From positions 1 to 64,000 of the forward strand of contig JAKCPI010022026.1 in the NCBI GenBank assembly GCA_023213315.1: a stretch of DNA of 64,000 nt, read 5' to 3'. This stretch comes from Euborellia annulipes (Eukaryota; Arthropoda; Insecta; Dermaptera; Anisolabididae). Positions 22,389-33,960 of this stretch are shown here, piece by piece; the stretch's first letter is position 1, and the number at the start of each line of letters is the position of its first letter. The notes under the pieces are model-generated. The model saw only the letters and a list, made by a program, of their open reading frames with translations. It was not told the origin of the DNA and ran no database searches. Both the position numbers and the translations under genes were made by a program.

Positions 22389-23378
22389 AAAAATGAATTT
22401 TTTATCTTTTCATATAAATTTATTGGTCTGAACATAGGCGTAACCAAGAGGAGGTTTCATAAAGTTGGGGGCTGAACAAATAGCCTTACTTTATTTTTTA
22501 GAAAAAGAAAAATTAAAATTGTTATTATTTACCAATTATTTTTTTACAAAAATTCTTTCAAGAATATTTCGAGCTCGTTATGAAGGAAAGTATTACTATT
22601 GTAAAAAATTTAACCCTACCCCAATTAAAAAAAAAAAAAATAATAATCAAGTTTTATCTCTGGAATCATCGAAAGTTTAAATACTGTATTTAGAGTCCTA
22701 GGAGTTTATTAAGAGGGAAGGGGAAATTATAGCTCTCGAGCCACCTCATTATAAAATAAATTATCTGCCCAACTAAATATTTAATTGTCGTCTAGTTTGC
22801 CTATCACTTGTTTTTATTATTTTGAAATAAATTTTAAATTATGAAAAATAAATTACGGTGCCTCCTCTGAGTCAGCGCATAAGCTACGCCTCCCTTAAAA
22901 CCATTTCCAACTTTATATACTATTTCAATAGTATACATATGTGTATATGTTTGCGTGAGGTCCCAGGTGCTTTTAAGATGAGCTATTGCTTGTATTTTTT
23001 TTAACTATATCATCTGTCCAATTACTAAATTCCCATAGGATTTATTTTAATGGATCCTAATCACCATGCATCTTCTTTTAAACACGGAAATTTTTCTATT
23101 ATAAATCCATCAATAGTTTATACTGTTAAATGAATAATTATTTTTCTAAAAACAATATTTTTTTTTGTGAATTATATTATTTTATACAATTATTAAAAGA
23201 ATGTATTGTAATTTTTAATAAAAGGTTATAATTAATTAATTAATTTTGTAATATTTTAAATATAAATAAAAAAAGCAAACGTGTTGGGTCGTGGGACCAC
23301 CAAAAGAAAGTTCTTCACGCCTTTTCTTCAACTCCGAATATAATTTAATATGAATATTATTTAAAAAAGATAATAATT
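22389..23378. other. AT-rich stretch flanked by a local duplication
   Basis: The first part (about 22405-22490, TATTGGTCTGAACATAGGCG…) is a diverged direct copy of 21475-21560, which stands on the other side of the family A copy. This suggests a duplication of the region. The open frame at 22465-22680 is low-complexity. Nothing else recognised. Confidence 0.5.
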
Positions 23379-23893
23379 ACTTTCTCTTACCCTATATACA
23401 GTGGCGTATTCAGGGGGGGGGGGCCCAGGGGGGGCCGGGCCCCCAAAGCCTTCTCCAAAACAAAAAAATACCTATTGTTTTCCCTAATGATTTTTTTTTT
23501 TAAATAATTATTTTATTAACTCTCATAAATTCTAAAATCTAACAAAAAACTTATAAATAATTGAAAAAATCTCTAATATTTACTAATTTTGTATTAAAAT
23601 TATTTTTTATTTCAAGAAAAAAAAATTTTTTATTTGATTTTTATTTATAATTATTATATTATCTAAAAAAAATTTCTCCACTTGAAGTTTCTTGGAGAAG
23701 GGGGGGGGGGGGTTAATAAAAATTTTGGGCCCCCCCAAGCAGAAATCCTGGCTACGCTACTGCCTATATATGAAATATATAGGCCTATAGAAAAGAATTG
23801 CGATCATGTCAAAAATTCGATCTCGAGATTTTGATGGATATACATGTTTAGAGGTTCCCTGAGTGAAAAATAGTGGGTCCCGCAAATGAAATT
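23379..23893 (+). mobile_element. Family A element, 5' part, split by hAT
   Basis: ACTTTCTCTTACCCTATATA is interrupted at once by a 364-bp hAT element and resumes as TATATGAAATATATAGG…, then TTGCGATCATGTCAAAAATT, GAGATTTTGATGGATATACA, ending after GGGTCCCGCAAATG. The 3' half is absent. Confidence 0.7.
23399..23762. mobile_element. hAT-type MITE with perfect 8-bp duplication
   Basis: The ends are CAGTGGCGTATTCAGG and …CCTGGCTACGCTACTG. CCTATATA is present on both sides (23391-23398 and 23763-23770). There are G-runs next to both ends and an AT-rich centre. It is inserted in the TA tract of a family A copy. Confidence 0.85.
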
Positions 23894-24061
23894 TTATTTT
23901 TTAATAAAAATCAAGTTATTTATTTGTTCATGCACAAAAATTGTAAAAATTTTTTACTATTTTTTTTCGCGATTCGGCAAAGCGCTGACCTATGCGTATC
24001 ATAGGAACTTCATTCGAAGAAGTGATTAAATGGGTTCGGATGTTATTATACAATATTATTA

Positions 24062-24775
24062 ACTTTACTTTTGCCCCATCAGTTCTAGTTTTAGAGATAT
24101 AGAGAAAATTAAATTTTAATAGAAAAAATGTGCTCTAAAGAGGCTCTTATTTTAGATTTTTTAAAGCGTTATCATTAATATGCAGTTAGTTGAAATACAT
24201 AGAAATATAAATTTACAGACCAATCGGAGGTGATTTAGTAGTGCAAAACACGCCTAAAAGTTTAGAAAAATTTAATTTTTTCAGTTATTTACACCCCTAA
24301 TACAATTTTTAGTTAAACTGTGGATTACGAAGTTTGAACACAACTCGAGTTCGAGTCCAGCTTGCCGCAATTAATTCAACATTGCCAAGTATCCTCTTAG
24401 GGTAGGAAAGTGGGAGAAAATCTCACAAAGGGCCCAATCAGGCCAAAAAAAAAAAAAAAATTTAGTGGCCTAAGTGCCTTAAAATTGGGGATTAGTTAAC
24501 CGAGACCTACTGAAACGTGTTGGCCGGATGGCTGGGAAGGAGCAGCAAAAATTCGTATCATCTCACCCCTAATAAATTTTAACCATTTGTACCAATGAAT
24601 GATTTTTGGAGAGTTGAAGAACTATATAATATAAATCTTTGCATTCAGAAAATTGTATTAGGCTTGTTCCAAGTTGAAAAAAATTTGAATTTTCTAAAAT
24701 TTTAGCCATGTGAGGCACCACTAAATCATCTCCGATTGGACTGTACTATGTATTTCAACTATCTGCATTGAAATC
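24062..24775. mobile_element. Family D foldback, copy 1, with SINE-like insertion
   Basis: The left arm (TTTTAGAGATATAGAGAAAA…AGTTGAAATACATAG…CCAATCGGAGGTGATTTAGT…CACCCCTAATACAATTTT) is matched inverted from about 24590 to 24775 (…TGTATTAGGCTTG…CTAAATCATCTCCGATTGG…TATTTCAACTATCTGCAT). The centre, about 24320-24570, holds a tRNA-like segment. The same arms occur in the copy at 27165-28310. Confidence 0.65.
24335..24500 (+). repeat. Diverged tRNA-derived SINE (family K)
   Basis: GAGTTCGAGTCC near 24349-24360 fits a tRNA B box. Farther on, AGGCCAAAA…TTTAGTGGCCTAAGTGCC parallels the GCCATTTGG…CCAAATGGCCTGAGTTGCC hairpin of the better copy at 56200-56365. An A box is not clear and the ends are not defined. 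Confidence 0.4.
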
Positions 24776-25086
24776 AGGGCTACCCATAAACACAGCACTA
24801 GCTCGAAATACCCCAACACCAAAATCACTGTTGACCTGTCTAATCAATCTCTTTTTATGTAAAAATTTTAAAAATTTTATTGTTTGAACTTAAAAAAGTG
24901 GAGGGGTTTATACATTATTTATTTCCCTATGATCTTAAGAAAGACAGACACTAGAAGAATATAAATTTTTTTCTTTCTTAAATGGTCACTACGACTGCTA
25001 TAAATGAAATTTATTTTTGTTGATACTATATATATATAGTGATAAAGAAAATATTCCCTTATTAGGTTATTTTGTTTCTATATATA

Positions 25087-25125
<39 letters not shown>

Positions 25126-26079
25126 TGATTTTTTGTTAGCTTCTACTTCCAAACGAAACAATATTTGGAAAAGAGAATTTACATGCATGGAAATTGAATT
25201 CCACATATAAAAAAAAAAAAAAAAAAATGTTTTGTTCCCTGAACTTGGTGAATATTCAATTCAAAAACATATTTCGATTATCATAATGATTCGATATTAA
25301 ATAATGAAAAAAAAATTGAGTAGAAAATTAATAAATCGTCTAGAAAAATTTTTATATCATTCCGAATATAAATTTCATATTCAAATGAATAGATCACGAA
25401 AACGTTTTAATAAAATATCTATACAGGCCAGTGTCTGTTCATTAGCACGACAAATTAATTACCCGACAAATATTATAAAGTTAATTACGTTTGAGTATTT
25501 ATATATCTAAAATATGATATTAGTACTAAAATAATAAGCAACCGATATGATAAAATTTAAATTACAAAATTCCATTTGAAGCTTCGATTTTTTAAATAGT
25601 AAGAATGACTGGTAAAAAAATATTGAATTTTTTTAAAATATATATCTATAAAAAAAAAATACTGATAATTAGATGAATGAATATTTTTTTTCATTGTTTC
25701 AAAAGATAAAATCGGAGATTTCTATCTTTGAGCTATATACGGTAGTATAATATAATGTCCGATTTGTCCCTGAAAACGAATACTCCTGCGCATTCCGAAG
25801 CAGGAATCGACTTTCTACAGAGGAGTATTAGTTCCACTCTATTAGGATCAGATATTAATGTGAAAATAATTGCTGAATCTGGGCGTGGATATTTATTATG
25901 AAAAAGATTATAAATTTTATATATAGGTATCGCATTTCGAGGGGTTTTTTCCTGTCACCAGTATTACGAATTTTCATCAACAATCTATTCTTATTTATGT
26001 ATATATAATTGCGGAATTTCGTATAGTCTCTGATTGAGCAACTTTCCGTTTGGCATTCAAAATGTTTTTATTATCCTTC
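24776..26079. other. AT-rich stretch with long TA microsatellite
   Basis: (TA)n runs at about 25088-25123 and an A-run at 25209-25226. A short plus-strand frame at 25304-25510 has a methionine and basic residues but no family features or splice context. A small inverted pair (ATACTCCT / AGGAGTAT) lies at 25780-25829. No gene is supported. Confidence 0.45.
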
Positions 26080-26087
26080 ATTATAAC

Positions 26088-26743
26088 TAGGGCTCGGATT
26101 TATAGGCACTGAAAATCTTTAAAATAGGCAGGCAACTAAGCACTAAAAATTATTAAAATAGGCACTTAAAAAGGCATTTATTGTAAATATAGGCACTTAA
26201 AAGGCATTATTTAAGAAATAATATAAAAAAATTAAAAAATTGATGTCTTATTTTTGGTAATCTGGTGTGACTGGTCGCATAGCACACAATTTTTTCTTAA
26301 TTTCGGTAATTTAAAGGCGCATTCTGTACTTGTTTGCCAGAATATAAATACAAATCAAATTTTTAAGTATTAATTTTTAAAATTTTACATTAAAAATAAA
26401 TTATTTTTCGAAAAAAGGTATTTTTTTCAAATCTAGGGGGGAGGGGGGCTAATTACCCACTTTACCGAAATATTTTCTTGATAATTCAAAAAAATTTTAA
26501 ATTTAGGCTATGTATAGCTCGTAAAAAATTGAAATTGGCTATTTGAACTTAAAATAGGCACTAAAAAAGGCATTTATAGATGAAATAGGCACTAAAACCC
26601 AAAATCGGCCAAAATAGGCATTATAGGCACTAACAAATGCCTCTTATTTTATTCAGAATTTCATGAAACGTATACATATCATATTGGCCTAAATTTTAAG
26701 CCATAAATTAAAAAAAGGCAAATAGGGCGAAATCCGAGCCCTA
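26088..26743. mobile_element. hAT-type element with perfect 8-bp duplication
   Basis: The terminal repeats TAGGGCTCGGATTT are 14 bp and perfectly inverse. ATTATAAC stands on both sides (26080-26087 and 26744-26751). The interior is made of repeated phrases such as AAATAGGCACTTAAAAAGGC. Inside lies a second element-like segment with the family A hairpin half (26262-26460). No transposase frame. Confidence 0.85.
26262..26460 (-). repeat. Segment shared with the hAT MITE at 13887-14145
   Basis: On the minus strand it matches the interior of 13887-14145: a C-run, GATTTGA, an AT-rich middle with TATTCTGGCAAACAA, CAGAATGC…TTTAAATTACCGA, AAGAAAAAATTGTGTGCTAT and CGACCAGTCACACCAGAT. The last block is half of the family A hairpin. 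The outer ends were not found, so it may be a decayed nested copy. Confidence 0.6.
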
Positions 26744-26751
26744 ATTATAAC

Positions 26752-27164
26752 GAGTGTTTCAGTCTTCCTCTTATTTAAACTGATCGAGAATTTTAAGCAA
26801 ATTTCCCTATTTTAAATTTGACTGCCTATCTTATTCATATCCAATATCTTCTAGTCTCTATAAATTCTTTTCAAATATAAGGGGAGAACAGTCGCAGTCT
26901 ATATTGCCAATTACGACGAAGATATAATTACAATTAGTTTGTTCAATAAATGAGAGGGTTTAATTTCACTCTGGTATTTGTTTTATTAATTTTAGAAAAA
27001 ATAAAGGAAAAATTTCTTAAAAAGAATTTTGATATTCCAATTAAAAGAGTTCTTACTTTTTTACAAATTGATAATAGCCGACAAAAATGAACTTTTTTTC
27101 TTTCACAAGAATAAAGATATGAAGTATTTTTCATGCTGAATTCAAATATCATTTCAGTTTTTCC
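26752..27164. other. AT-rich stretch, nothing recognised
   Basis: The minus-strand open frame at 26943-27152 is rich in Lys and Phe with no recognisable motif or splice context. I see nothing else. Confidence 0.45.
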
Positions 27165-28058
27165 CTATCAGTTATAGAGATATAGAGAAAAATCAATTTT
27201 AATAGATAATAAGCTCTAAACGGGCTCTTAATTTAAATTTTCAAGATTTTTTTAAAGGGACACCCGTTAGAAATATGCAGATAGTTATAATACATATACA
27301 TTTAAAGTTTCAGCCCAATCGGAGGTCATTTGCGTCACGCAAATGGCTAAAAGTTTAGAAACATCGAATTTTTTTTCTTTTTTGCTTTGGACACCTCTAA
27401 TGCAATTTTTACCATCTCTAAATGCAAAAACATATATTTAAGATATTCTATAGTTCTTTGGCTTTCCAAAAATCATTTATTCGTGAAAATCTCTTTATTA
27501 TTAACGAAATTATTAACAAAATAGTTATCAAAGTTTGGTAAAAAAAAATTTTGACTTTTAGATATGAATAATACACTAGCATTAATTATATTAATTATAC
27601 ATTGCTATTAATCAGTGGCGTAGCGAGGGGGGGGGTCATCATGCCCCGGGTGCTACTCACAAAGGAGCGCCAAATGGTCTGCAAAACAAAAAAAATGCTG
27701 GGTAATTTTTTATTATAATTGATTTCTGGAAAATATATTTTAAATTTAGTGCCAGTTTAATATAATAATTTGGCATATTTTACATATATTTGTTTTCGAA
27801 TAATGGGTGGGGGGAGGGGGCTAACAAGTTGTTGTGCCCCGGGCGCGAGTTAAGCTCGCTACGCCACTGCTTTATATATATATATATATATTTTTTTTAA
27901 CTATTTTGTTAATAATTTCGTTAATTATCAACAGATTTTCAAAAATGAATAATTTTTGAAAAGCTAAAGAACTATAGAATATCGTAAAAATATATTTTTT
28001 GTATTTAGGGATGGTAAAAATTGCATTAGGGGTGTTCAAAACAGGGGATTGGGGGGGG

Positions 28059-28101
<43 letters not shown>

Positions 28102-28310
28102 CAAAACAAACAAAAACTGAAAAAAAGTCGTTCTAAATGACCTCCAATCGGGCTGAAACTTAAAATTTATATGTATTATAACTATCTGCATATTTCTAAC
28201 GGGTGTCCCCTTAAAAAAAATCTTGAAAATTTCAAATAAGAGCCGTTTTAGAGCACATTTTCTATTAAAATTCATTTTTCTCTATATCTCTAAAACTGTG
28301 TGTGCCTGAT
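27165..28310. mobile_element. Family D foldback, copy 2, with hAT in the loop
   Basis: The left arm (AGAGATATAGAGAAAAATCA…GGGACACCCGTTAGAAATATG…CCCAATCGGAGGTCATTT…CACCTCTAATGCAATTTT…TTAACGAAATTATTAACAAA, 27174 to about 27535) is repeated inverted at about 27895-28290. The loop holds a 257-bp hAT element. A pure run of about 37 A's (28062-28098) has expanded in the right arm. Confidence 0.75.
27613..27869. mobile_element. hAT-type MITE in the loop of a foldback
   Basis: The ends CAGTGGCGTAGCGAGG and …CTCGCTACGCCACTG are perfect inverses over 15 bp. CTATTAAT and CTTTATAT are the flanks (6 of 8 bases). G-runs adjoin the left end. No coding frame. Confidence 0.8.
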
Positions 28311-29414
28311 GGAAAAATTCTACATCTCTGAATTCAGTATAAAAAAAAAATGTTCTATATTCACTAATCAGATTTCTTGTGAAGAAAACCTTGTCGACCA
28401 GTGTTATTAATTTCATAATAGGTATCTAAATAAATCATTGGAAGATAATTAAGATTTATTCGTATAACATTAAATTTAGTGCTTTTATTATAATTAACTA
28501 TGTTTATATACACTTTCAATATTTAATAATTTATTATCGGATAGTTTGATATATAATTTCAATATTGATGTTTATACAATTTTTTTTTTAATCAATACCA
28601 ATAGATTATTAATTAAATTAAATAAAATTTAATTCGTAAAATAGTTATGGATTTTTGATCGAGTTGAGAGCAAGTAGCCGAGGTGATTGGACATGATAAT
28701 AAAAAAGGCTTCGTTGTTTACGGGGATTTTTTCAAGTATATTAGCAACTTGGTCGTTATTTTTCCGGCTCTACAGGTGAAAGAAAAATTGCTGATCTTGT
28801 TTTTTTCCAATGAATAACTTGTATAAATAACGAAAATATTTTTCTCCCCTTCGTAAAAAGTTCTCGCTTATTTATTTGACCATTAAAAAAAATATATATG
28901 TATCAAAATTAATGATTTTTTTTTTTATTAATTTAAATGTTGTTTGTTATATAATTTAAAAAAAAATTGATCTATGGTTTTTCTTATTTTTTTGCTGAAT
29001 CCACAAATGTCTATATCATCACTCTCTCGAGATATAAATAGATTTTTCAAAAGATCATTTCACTGTCAATGTAAAAAATTACTTTTTCAAGGTTTTCTTT
29101 TATCCCTAAAGCAAGTAGGCCGAATTTTAAAAGAGAATGTTAAAATATTTATTAAAATAAAAAATTATTTTGATTTATCACTATTACTTTTTGTTTCTTG
29201 AAATTAAATCAAAAAATGTGTGGATTTCAGTTTTCTTCCCCATAACTTATCCAGTGAATAAATTAAATTTTCATTTTCGAAATTTTTTTAAGTTGGATTC
29301 AGAGAAATCTCAGCAAATTTTGATTTCCCTAAGAGGGCTCGGACCCCAAGGATTTATCCCTCACTACCCCCCAAAATCTGACACGATGGTCAAATAGAAA
29401 ATATATATTTGTGT
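28311..29414. other. AT-rich stretch, nothing recognised
   Basis: Two plus-strand frames (28974-29201 and 29170-29397) overlap each other and have no family features. A GC-richer patch near 28670-28760 has a CTACAG|GTGAAAG junction but no open exon. Confidence 0.4.
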
Positions 29415-29422
29415 ATACCGGG

Positions 29423-29668
29423 CAAGGGCGGTCCCAGAGGGGGGGTCAAGGGGGTCGTGACCCCCCCAAAAATCTTTCTTTTTTTTTTAAGACACACTTT
29501 TTTCCCACTCACTCTCCCATTCACACAATCTTTTCGGCAACTTAGGCCATTTAAGACTTAAACGATACTCATATTTGATTAATATATATTTATTGGGGTC
29601 CAGGCCCATTTATTTATACTATAAAAAAAAAAAACAGTGACCCCCCCAAAATGTAAGGCTAGGACTTG
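29423..29668. mobile_element. hAT-type MITE inserted at a mariner tip
   Basis: ATACCGGG stands on both sides (29415-29422 and 29669-29676), a perfect 8-bp duplication. The ends CAAGGGCGGTCCCAGAGG and …GGCTAGGACTTG are only weakly inverse. G- and C-runs follow each end. The interior carries a minus-strand fragment of the SINE seen at 56.2 kb (29478-29572). The duplicated target is the first bases of the mariner-like element that follows. Confidence 0.8.
29478..29572 (-). repeat. 3' fragment of family K SINE
   Basis: On the minus strand: GCCATTTAAG…TTAAATGGCCTAAGTTGCCG, then a GTGTGAATGGGAGAGTGAGT stretch and AAAAAAGTGTGTC, as in the copy at 56.2 kb. The tRNA-like head is missing. It lies inside a hAT-type MITE. 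Confidence 0.55.
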
Positions 29669-29671
29669 ATA

Positions 29672-30321
29672 CCGGGTGTCCCAGGTGTCACGCACCCCAT
29701 TGTTGGGATCGAAAGAGAAAAATATTCTGAGCCCAAAAATCCATGTTTGGAATTTTTTGATTAAGTGGTTAATTAGTAATTAATTAATAAAAGTGACCAA
29801 TCAGGAGCGCGCTACAGAAGAATAGAAAATAAGTGGGATAGTAGTAGATAAATGACAGAGAAGCTTCACGTTAATTGTTTTGGTTAATTAATAAAATAAT
29901 AATAATTATTATTATTTTAATAATTAACCAAAAGAATTCGTCTGAAGCTTTCTTGTCAATAATCCTAAGTCTTTAATTGTTGTATTTCAAAAATTATTAT
30001 TATTATTTCATTCATTAACCAAAACAATTCAGCTGAAACTTCTCTGTCATTTATTTTGAGATTATTATTTTTGTACTTCAATAATAATTATTATTATTTT
30101 ATTAATTAACCAAAACAATTTACGTGAAGCTTCTCTGTCATTTATCTACTACTATCCCACTCATTTTCTATTCTTCTATAGCGCGCTCCTGATTGGTCAC
30201 TTTTATTAATTAATTACTAATTAACTACTTAATCAAAAAATTCCAAACATGGATTTTTGGGCTCAGAATATTTTTCTCTTTCGATCCCAACAATGGGGTG
30301 CGTGACAGCTGGGACACCCGG
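29672..30321. mobile_element. Mariner-like palindromic element (TA target)
   Basis: The ends CCGGGTGTCCCA and TGGGACACCCGG are perfect inverses, with TA outside (29670-29671 and 30322-30323). The arms of about 290 bp are near-identical inverted copies (CGCACCCCATTGTTGGGATC…GACCAATCAGGAGCGCGCTA). The centre repeats TTAACCAAAACAATT and GAAGCTTCTCTGTC in several copies. No transposase. A hAT element sits at its left tip. Confidence 0.85.
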
Positions 30322-30323
30322 TA

Positions 30324-31464
30324 TTTAATTTAAAGAATGTTAGTTTTCTAATAAATACAATATTTATCGCTCAATACGGGAACTAGTGTCACACAAACAA
30401 GAGCTTAATCTCAACTGCAAGGACTGACTGCTTTTTGATTTCTTTTTATACGAGTATAAATAAGCCTCTACTATATACTGTATATATTATTTCCCGCATC
30501 CTTTCATTTCCTCTTTTTTTTGAACTAATAATAATTTATAATATAAAGAATAATAAAATGTTCTAAATTTAAATTTTAACGTCTTTTATTTTTTTAAAAC
30601 CCGGAAATTAAATAATTAAAAATCCAAAACAAAGTGAAAGGTCAAAAGAGAGAATCTTGTTGAGATTACATAACAACATCACGGTCAAATGATGTACGAA
30701 CACTTGGCAGGCAATTATCTTGTGAATCCCTGACCAACACTTTGAAAATAATTAGACGAGTTCAATATATTGGCTCTGGTCCGCCGCGGAACTACCCCTA
30801 AATTTTCATCTATCCAACAAACGCCCTGAAAGCTAGGCAACCTGAGAGACAACCTATTTATCAGACTCTGAGCAACTTCCAGTTGGAATGCTTATGAATA
30901 AGTCACTTGAAAATGAGATAAATTTTTCAGTTAGTTATTTTATAATTTATCGGATTTTGTTATTACTAATACAAAACAGCTCAATCAATTTAAGAGAAAC
31001 TACATGTTTATTCATTTTACAAGTATATAAATTAAGGTTATACATCATTTTCTTTTCAAAAATTGAAGGATTTTTTTTTATTAAGTATTGACAAGTTGCA
31101 AATCAATTTAATATTTAGACTATATATATATAGTATATTATAAAAAACTTTTATTTGATTAAAAAAATATATCTTTATTTATCCATTTCTCTCTCTCTCT
31201 TTCGATGCTTATTTATTTTTCTTTGTTTAGCATCAGAATAATTTTGCAGATAAATATTATTATTTGGAATAAATTGCTTTTACAGAGAGCGATGGGGTCT
31301 AGGGCATAGGGGCATCCAGGGGGGATTTGAGGGTCAAGCCCCACCCCCACCCTTCCCAGACATTCCTGACAGCTGATAAAATAGACAATATAACATTTGT
31401 CAAATAATGCCAATGCTAATGAAAGGGCGAGGGTGCAAAATTATTTATTTAAAAAGCTTTTAAA
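30324..31464. other. Stretch without a gene
   Basis: 30640-30900 is GC-richer (TCCGCCGCGGAACTACCCC) but has no usable splice sites or long frame. There is a CT microsatellite at about 31188-31201. A G/C-run patch at 31290-31350 resembles the interior of the hAT MITEs without clear ends. Confidence 0.45.
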
Positions 31465-31587
31465 AAATCTGGTGTGATGGTCGCAGTGGACACAACTTTC
31501 TCTTACCTTCGGTAAGTGGTGTTCTGTGATTGTCACACCAGATTTTTTTGTGCGGACATATTATTAGTTTCCGCCGATATATTAGAA

Positions 31588-31944
31588 TTAGAGACGGAAA
31601 AGTCGATTATCGATTTTGGAATCGATTTGATATGTTTCGATTCTCGGAATCGATTAATCATTTCTCAAAGTCGACTTTTTAAAAACCCTATAACTCGTGC
31701 TTAGGAGATACTCAGTAAATATTAAATATATTTATTTATTTATAATATAAGATTTATTAAGTATTTAAACATTTTATTAAATACAACACACACAAATATT
31801 GTTTTCAATATTTTTATAAAAGAATATTCTATCCAGAAATTGCACCGAACATTAAAATAAAATATGAAAGTTGAGTATCAAAATAAAACATTAAAATATT
31901 AAAATTGAGGACTTAAGAATGCCACATGTCTTCACAAATCGATC
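31588..31944. mobile_element. Insertion rich in ATCGATT phrases
   Basis: It interrupts family A between TTAGAATT and AGATGTAAAA. The left part has AAAGTCGATTATCGATTTTG…GGAATCGATTAATC…AAAGTCGACTTTTT, several overlapping palindromes. The right end is AAATCGATC. Outside, TTAGA is found on both sides as a possible short duplication. Type unknown. Confidence 0.45.
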
Positions 31945-32276
31945 TTAGATGTAAAATTTATAAACAAAGGAAAATATTTATATTTTGTCACCATGGCAAC
32001 CATTTCTCCTATCTTATCTAGGAAGTACAAGAGTAAAGTGGTCTTCATACAATTTTGAGGGCAAAATGAAAATATACATTTTAAAGAGCATCTAAAAAAT
32101 AATTGATTTTTAAATTTTAATCAAAATCTTTAGAGCGAGTTTTGAAAAAATCGAAAAAACTAAAAAGTACTTGAGAAAAGTACTAGTACTTTTTGGCCGA
32201 TTTTGTTCAAAAGTATATTTTATTTTTTTCCATCAAAATCTGACGTTAAAGAACTATTTTCTCCCTATATACTGTA

Positions 32277-32475
32277 CAGGGCCGGAACTAGGAGATTTTT
32301 TAGGCGGGGGGGGGGGGCAAAATTTAATTTGCCGCCACCTTCTTAAAATTTTCTATACAAAATTTATATCATTTTACCTTTTTTTAGTAAATCTTTCTTT
32401 AATTGCCGCCCCCTGATATCTGCCGCCATGGGCACCCGCACCCACTGCCCCCCCCCCCCCCTAGATCCGGCCCTG
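32277..32475. mobile_element. hAT-type MITE
   Basis: The ends CAGGGCCGGAACTAG and CTAGATCCGGCCCTG are inverse. ATACTGTA (32269-32276) and ATACTGGA (32476-32483) are an 8-bp duplication with one change. G- and C-runs adjoin the ends, and a CCGCC-rich patch (GCCGCCACC, GCCGCCCCC) repeats inside. Confidence 0.85.
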
Positions 32476-32535
32476 ATACTGGATATTAACTTCTCTTTAA
32501 CTGGATATTAACATATATATAGGTAAGAGTAAGTA

Positions 32536-33960
32536 AAAATCAAATTCTGGGTCTAAGTAAAGCAGAAAAAATTTTAATATCTCTATATAATAACAACACT
32601 AAAAAAAATTAGAAATTAAATTTTTAACAAGAAGCACTTGCAATAAAAAAAAAAACGAACTCTAAAGGTCAAACAAAAAAAACTCTTCCGATTCAAACAA
32701 CTTTTGCTCAAAACATCTTCATAAAAATATTTAGTTTTTAGGAAAGTTAGAAGTATGAAATTAGTAATTTTTATTATTAGATTATTTTTGAAAAGTCATG
32801 AAAAAATATATATATAGGGCAAGTCAGTAAAGGAATTTACCAAAGGCGAAACAAAGTTAAGGGCATACAAAATGGATAGAAAAAGAAAGATACGACTAAA
32901 GGAAAAAAAACACGCGTCTCCTCTTGTATTTTATATCATAAAATATTTTCCTAATATAACTTATACGCATATAAATTATGATTTACGTACGAGTCACACA
33001 AAATGCCAATAACCCGAGCTCTCAACAAACTAAGTAAGAAGATGAAACCGATATACATGTAACATTCCTTAACAAATATTTCAAGTAAACTATACACCAA
33101 TGGATGTACCGCAGAGTATTAGAAAAATGACGAACGAATCATTTAAATGCAATTTATTTAGAGATTTTTCACCGAAAAGATCATTTTTTTTAAATTGGTT
33201 TTGCCTTTCAATTTAATTCAAGCATTTTAGTCAGCACCTAAACTCCATTTTCCATTCAAAATAGACAAAGGACGTTTATGAGCCATGTATTTTAAATGGA
33301 AGGATATCAAGCGGCGCGCTCATGCCAAATTTCATAACAAAAAAATATCCGAAAAATGAAAAAAATATTTAAATTAAAATATTAACATATCTATAGTGTA
33401 TGAGATCAAAAAAAAAAAAGACAAAATATAGCTGCAGTTTTAGAAAATATCTCTATATAAAGGGAATTTTGAATTTTGTTGTGAATATATATATATAAAA
33501 AAAAAAAAAAACAAATATGCTAGCTAATCATTATAAATTCTAGAATCTTTTATTTATTGAGGTTTTTGTTCGTTTAATAAAAATAATTATAAATGAAAAT
33601 TCAATTCTGAGGTAAATTAAGTTAAATCACAAGTTAAAAAAAATTGTGTGGTTTTATGAAACCACGATGCAAGTGAAACTTTTTTTCGGATCGTAGGCTT
33701 TTAACTGAAAATTTTCAGAAAATTATTCAATCAATCGCGTTTTTAATCTTAATTTAATAATTGGAAAATGGGAATGATAATGGGAAATCAATTGGCGTAT
33801 GTTAAATTAAAAACTGAGAAAAATGTTTATTTAGTATTTGAATCATTTTAAATTATTTTAAAAATTATATTTTATCAATTTAAAAATTGAAAAATTAAAT
33901 CTCACAATTATTTTTTTATAATTCGTCATATATATTAAATTTCAACTTTCCTATTTTTGT
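32536..33960. other. AT-rich stretch, nothing recognised
   Basis: No element ends or splice-flanked frames could be recognised. A-runs lie at 33407-33418 and 33498-33511. Confidence 0.45.

Larger units (their letters stand above)
31467..32535 (-). mobile_element. Family A element with two insertions
   Basis: It begins with the hairpin (AATCTGGTGTGATGGTCGCA… to CACACCAGATT, 31467-31547), then TTAGTTTCCGCCGATATATT. A segment at about 31588-31944 interrupts the body; it resumes AGATGTAAAATTTATAAAC, GGCAACCATTTCTCCTATCT, and is split again by a hAT element at 32277-32475. It ends GGTAAGAGTAAGTA. Both insertions are younger than family A here. Confidence 0.75.

Noticed and set aside
25304..25510. 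68-codon plus-strand frame starting MKKKLSRKLINRLEKF
   Set aside because: AT-rich composition gives Lys/Ile/Asn-rich chance frames of this length throughout the window; no motif, homologous copy or splice context.
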